Assembly (NCBI GenBank): GCA_007118495.1
Contig: SKRM01000011.1
Coordinates: 45,541 to 109,540, forward strand
DNA: 64,000 bases
DNA from: Bacteroidales bacterium
GTDB taxonomy: Bacteria > Bacteroidota > Bacteroidia > Bacteroidales > UBA7960
Direction: 5' to 3'
Shown: piece by piece, positions 62,846-64,000 of the stretch
How the letters are laid out: the number at the start of each line of letters is the position of its first letter
How positions within the stretch are numbered: the stretch's first letter is position 1
Position numbers and translations under genes: made by a program
Notes under the pieces: generated by a model
What the model was told of the DNA's origin: nothing
What the model saw: only the letters and a program-made list of their open reading frames with translations
The model's database searches: none

Positions 62846-63754
62846 TTGAAGCAAAGCAAGGCATACATATATACCCTCGCTATCCTGGCTGTCATATTCT
62901 GGGGTGTTTCGTATGTATGGACAAAAATTGCCTTTACATCATACGGCCCAATAACAGTGATGCTAATCAGGCTACTTATCTCATCATTGCTGTTGATCAT
63001 CATACAAAAATTCAGAAAAAAAAGACTTCATATTGACAAAAGCGACTACAAGGCTTTTATACTGCTTTCATTTTTTTCTCCCTTCTGCTATTTCATTGGT
63101 GAAAATTTTGGGGTATACCATGTTTCACCCACCATTGCTGCAGTGACCATTGCTACCATCCCGGTATTTTCACCCATGCTCGCCTATATCGCATTCAAAG
63201 AAAGGGTTACCCCTGTAAATATGCTGGGCTTCATCCTTTCATTTACCGGTGTTCTGGTTATGGTCATGGATGGTGAATTCAGATTGACGGCATCGGCTGT
63301 TGGTATTTTCTGGTTGTCCTTTGCTGTAATTTCAGCCCTGATAAACATCATTTTCCTGAAAAAGCTTGCAGCAAAGTATTCCTCTTTTACCATCATTCTG
63401 GTTCAGAACGTTTTGGGGGCATTGTTTTTCTTGCCGGTTTTTCTGTTTACCAGTCTGGGTGAATTTATCCGAACTACCCCTTCAATTGCAGCGGTTTTAT
63501 CCATCATCGCCCTTGCGGTATTTGGGTCAACCCTGGCATTCATGTTTTACACAACATCTGTGAGGGCCATTGGTATAGCCCGCACAGCCATTTTCTCGAA
63601 TCTTATCCCGGTGGTTACTGCCATTACTGCCTTTTTCTTTCTTGGTGACATTATTGAACCGGGCCACATTGCGGGTATGGTTATTGTCATATCAGGCCTC
63701 TTGCTAACGCAGCTATCCCACAAGAGGCAGCAAAAGCAGAAGCCAAAAAATTAA
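62846..63754 (+). CDS. DMT-superfamily transporter (EamA type)
   Basis: The ~302-aa protein has ten hydrophobic helices in two EamA halves. The first half contains AILAVIFWGVSYVWTKIAF and an ISPTIAAVTIATIPVFSPML-type segment, the second SIIALAVFGSTLAFMFYTTSV and AIFSNLIPVVTAITAFFFLGD. It probably exports metabolites or amino acids. No ATG is near the N-terminus. TTG at 62822 lies in the -7 element, so TTG at 62846 (giving M-KQSKAYIYT) is preferred; the start is uncertain. Confidence 0.88.
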   Translation: MKQSKAYIYTLAILAVIFWGVSYVWTKIAFTSYGPITVMLIRLLISSLLLIIIQKFRKKRLHIDKSDYKAFILLSFFSPFCYFIGENFGVYHVSPTIAAVTIATIPVFSPMLAYIAFKERVTPVNMLGFILSFTGVLVMVMDGEFRLTASAVGIFWLSFAVISALINIIFLKKLAAKYSSFTIILVQNVLGALFFLPVFLFTSLGEFIRTTPSIAAVLSIIALAVFGSTLAFMFYTTSVRAIGIARTAIFSNLIPVVTAITAFFFLGDIIEPGHIAGMVIVISGLLLTQLSHKRQQKQKPKN

Positions 63755-63805
63755 GAAAACACCTTGTTTTTTAAAATTGTTTGTTAATTTTGCACCACCT
63801 TATCC

Positions 63806-63879
63806 GGCGGGGTAGCTCAGGTGGTTAGAGCGTCGGATTCATAACCCGAAGGTCACGAGTTCAACTCTCGTCCCCGCTA
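63806..63879 (+). tRNA. tRNA-Met (anticodon CAT)
   Basis: Acceptor GGCGGGG (63806-63812) pairs with CCCCGCT (63872-63878, first pair G-U), D-arm GCTC/GAGC, anticodon loop TTCATAA with CAT, T-arm ACGAG/CTCGT with loop TTCAACT, discriminator A. No CCA is encoded (ACA follows). The anticodon stem has one A-C mismatch at 31-39. CAT could also be read as tRNA-Ile2 after lysidine modification, but the sequence matches Bacteroidota tRNA-Met as I recall it. Confidence 0.93.
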
Positions 63880-63880
63880 C

Positions 63881-64000
63881 AATCGAGTAGGAGGAAAACA
63901 AAATAGTTTTCCTCCTATTCTGTTTTCCGTCCTCTCACACCACCGTACGTACGGTTCTCGTATACGGCGGTTCCTTAATTCACAACTCTTACCGTTTTAT
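63881..64000 (-). mobile_element. Group II intron, 3' end (domains V and VI), truncated by the window
   Basis: Read on the minus strand, 63971-63939 folds as domain V: ACCGCCGTA and TACGGTGGT arms with a short loop and a CGC-type triad, closely like known bacterial group II introns. After a short AGAGG linker, 63917-63888 forms a 12-bp hairpin with CTACTCGATT at its end. That places an A 7-8 nt from the 3' end, the position of the domain VI branch point. The 3' splice junction is at about 63881, 1-3 bp from the tRNA-Met 3' end. The intron-encoded reverse transcriptase would lie beyond the right edge. Confidence 0.78.

Noticed and set aside
63888..63917. Intrinsic terminator behind tRNA-Met
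   Set aside because: The hairpin lacks a clean T-run on the plus strand and sits next to a group II intron domain V; domain VI with a branch-point A is the better explanation.
1..64000. Prophage, integron, defence island or biosynthetic gene cluster
   Set aside because: No integrase, capsid, transposase, nuclease-system or assembly-line gene was seen; the content is housekeeping, transport and envelope genes, apart from the intron end at the right edge.

Overview
The window comes from a member of the Bacteroidota, probably Bacteroidales/Marinilabiliales (the order is inference). Signs are: a Rho factor with a long Q/K/P-rich insert next to a DUF4293 gene; type-B ribosomal protein L31; MG2/TonB-plug proteins; PorV-like and Omp85-like outer-membrane proteins; many lipoproteins; almost no Shine-Dalgarno sequences; and repeated promoters with the Bacteroidota -7 element TAnnTTTG, often about 17-21 bp after a TTTG -33 element. 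Almost all sequence is coding and looks chromosomal. The exception is the right edge, where the 3' end of a group II intron abuts a tRNA-Met gene.

Layout. 1-5.1 kb: end of a sugar nucleotidyltransferase-like gene, rpmE2, then the serine operon serC-serA-DUF1015 and a secreted unknown, all on the minus strand. 5.1-6.3 kb: LuxC-type acyl-CoA reductase. 6.3-13.7 kb: three tandem paralogous ~800-aa secreted MG2/plug proteins without a beta-barrel. 13.9-17.9 kb: exported PCMT, a membrane-embedded spermidine-synthase-like protein and a SpoU/TrmH RNA methyltransferase in one operon. 17.9-22.8 kb: proline dehydrogenase, Usp, AbgT transporter and YhcC-type radical SAM protein. 23-26 kb: Na+ symporter, GNAT and alanine/ornithine racemase operon. 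26-31.3 kb: DUF4293, rho, CopA, YjbQ. 31.4-33.6 kb: BlaI-type repressor and a BlaR1-like M56 peptidase ending in five exact-length 27-aa repeats. 33.7-35.7 kb: arcB and arcC (arginine deiminase pathway, no arcA here). 36-39.7 kb: S10 peptidase, NlpE-like lipoprotein, orphan WtpA-like binding lipoprotein, outer-membrane protein. 39.8-47.3 kb: mtaB, inositol monophosphatase, K+/H+ antiporter and two peptidase-like lipoproteins. 47.3-52.1 kb: menG, di-haem peroxidase, S9 peptidase. 52.3-57.4 kb: purE, a PorV-like protein with a helix-hairpin-helix/beta-barrel protein, second Na+ symporter. 57.4-60.5 kb: peptidase/propeller/barrel fusion. 60.9-64 kb: class V aminotransferase, START-like protein, DMT transporter, tRNA-Met and group II intron 3' end.

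Together the genes suggest a peptide- and amino-acid-using heterotroph: at least five peptidase-like proteins (S9, S10, S41-like, HExxH lipoprotein, M56) plus proline oxidation, the lower arginine deiminase pathway, amino-acid racemisation and several secondary transporters. Menaquinone synthesis and cytochrome c peroxidase point to respiration with peroxide defence. The least explained parts are the MG2/plug triplet, the HhH-barrel pair, the peptidase-propeller-barrel fusion, the M56 repeat tail, the heptad minisatellite inside rho, and the intron at the tRNA.
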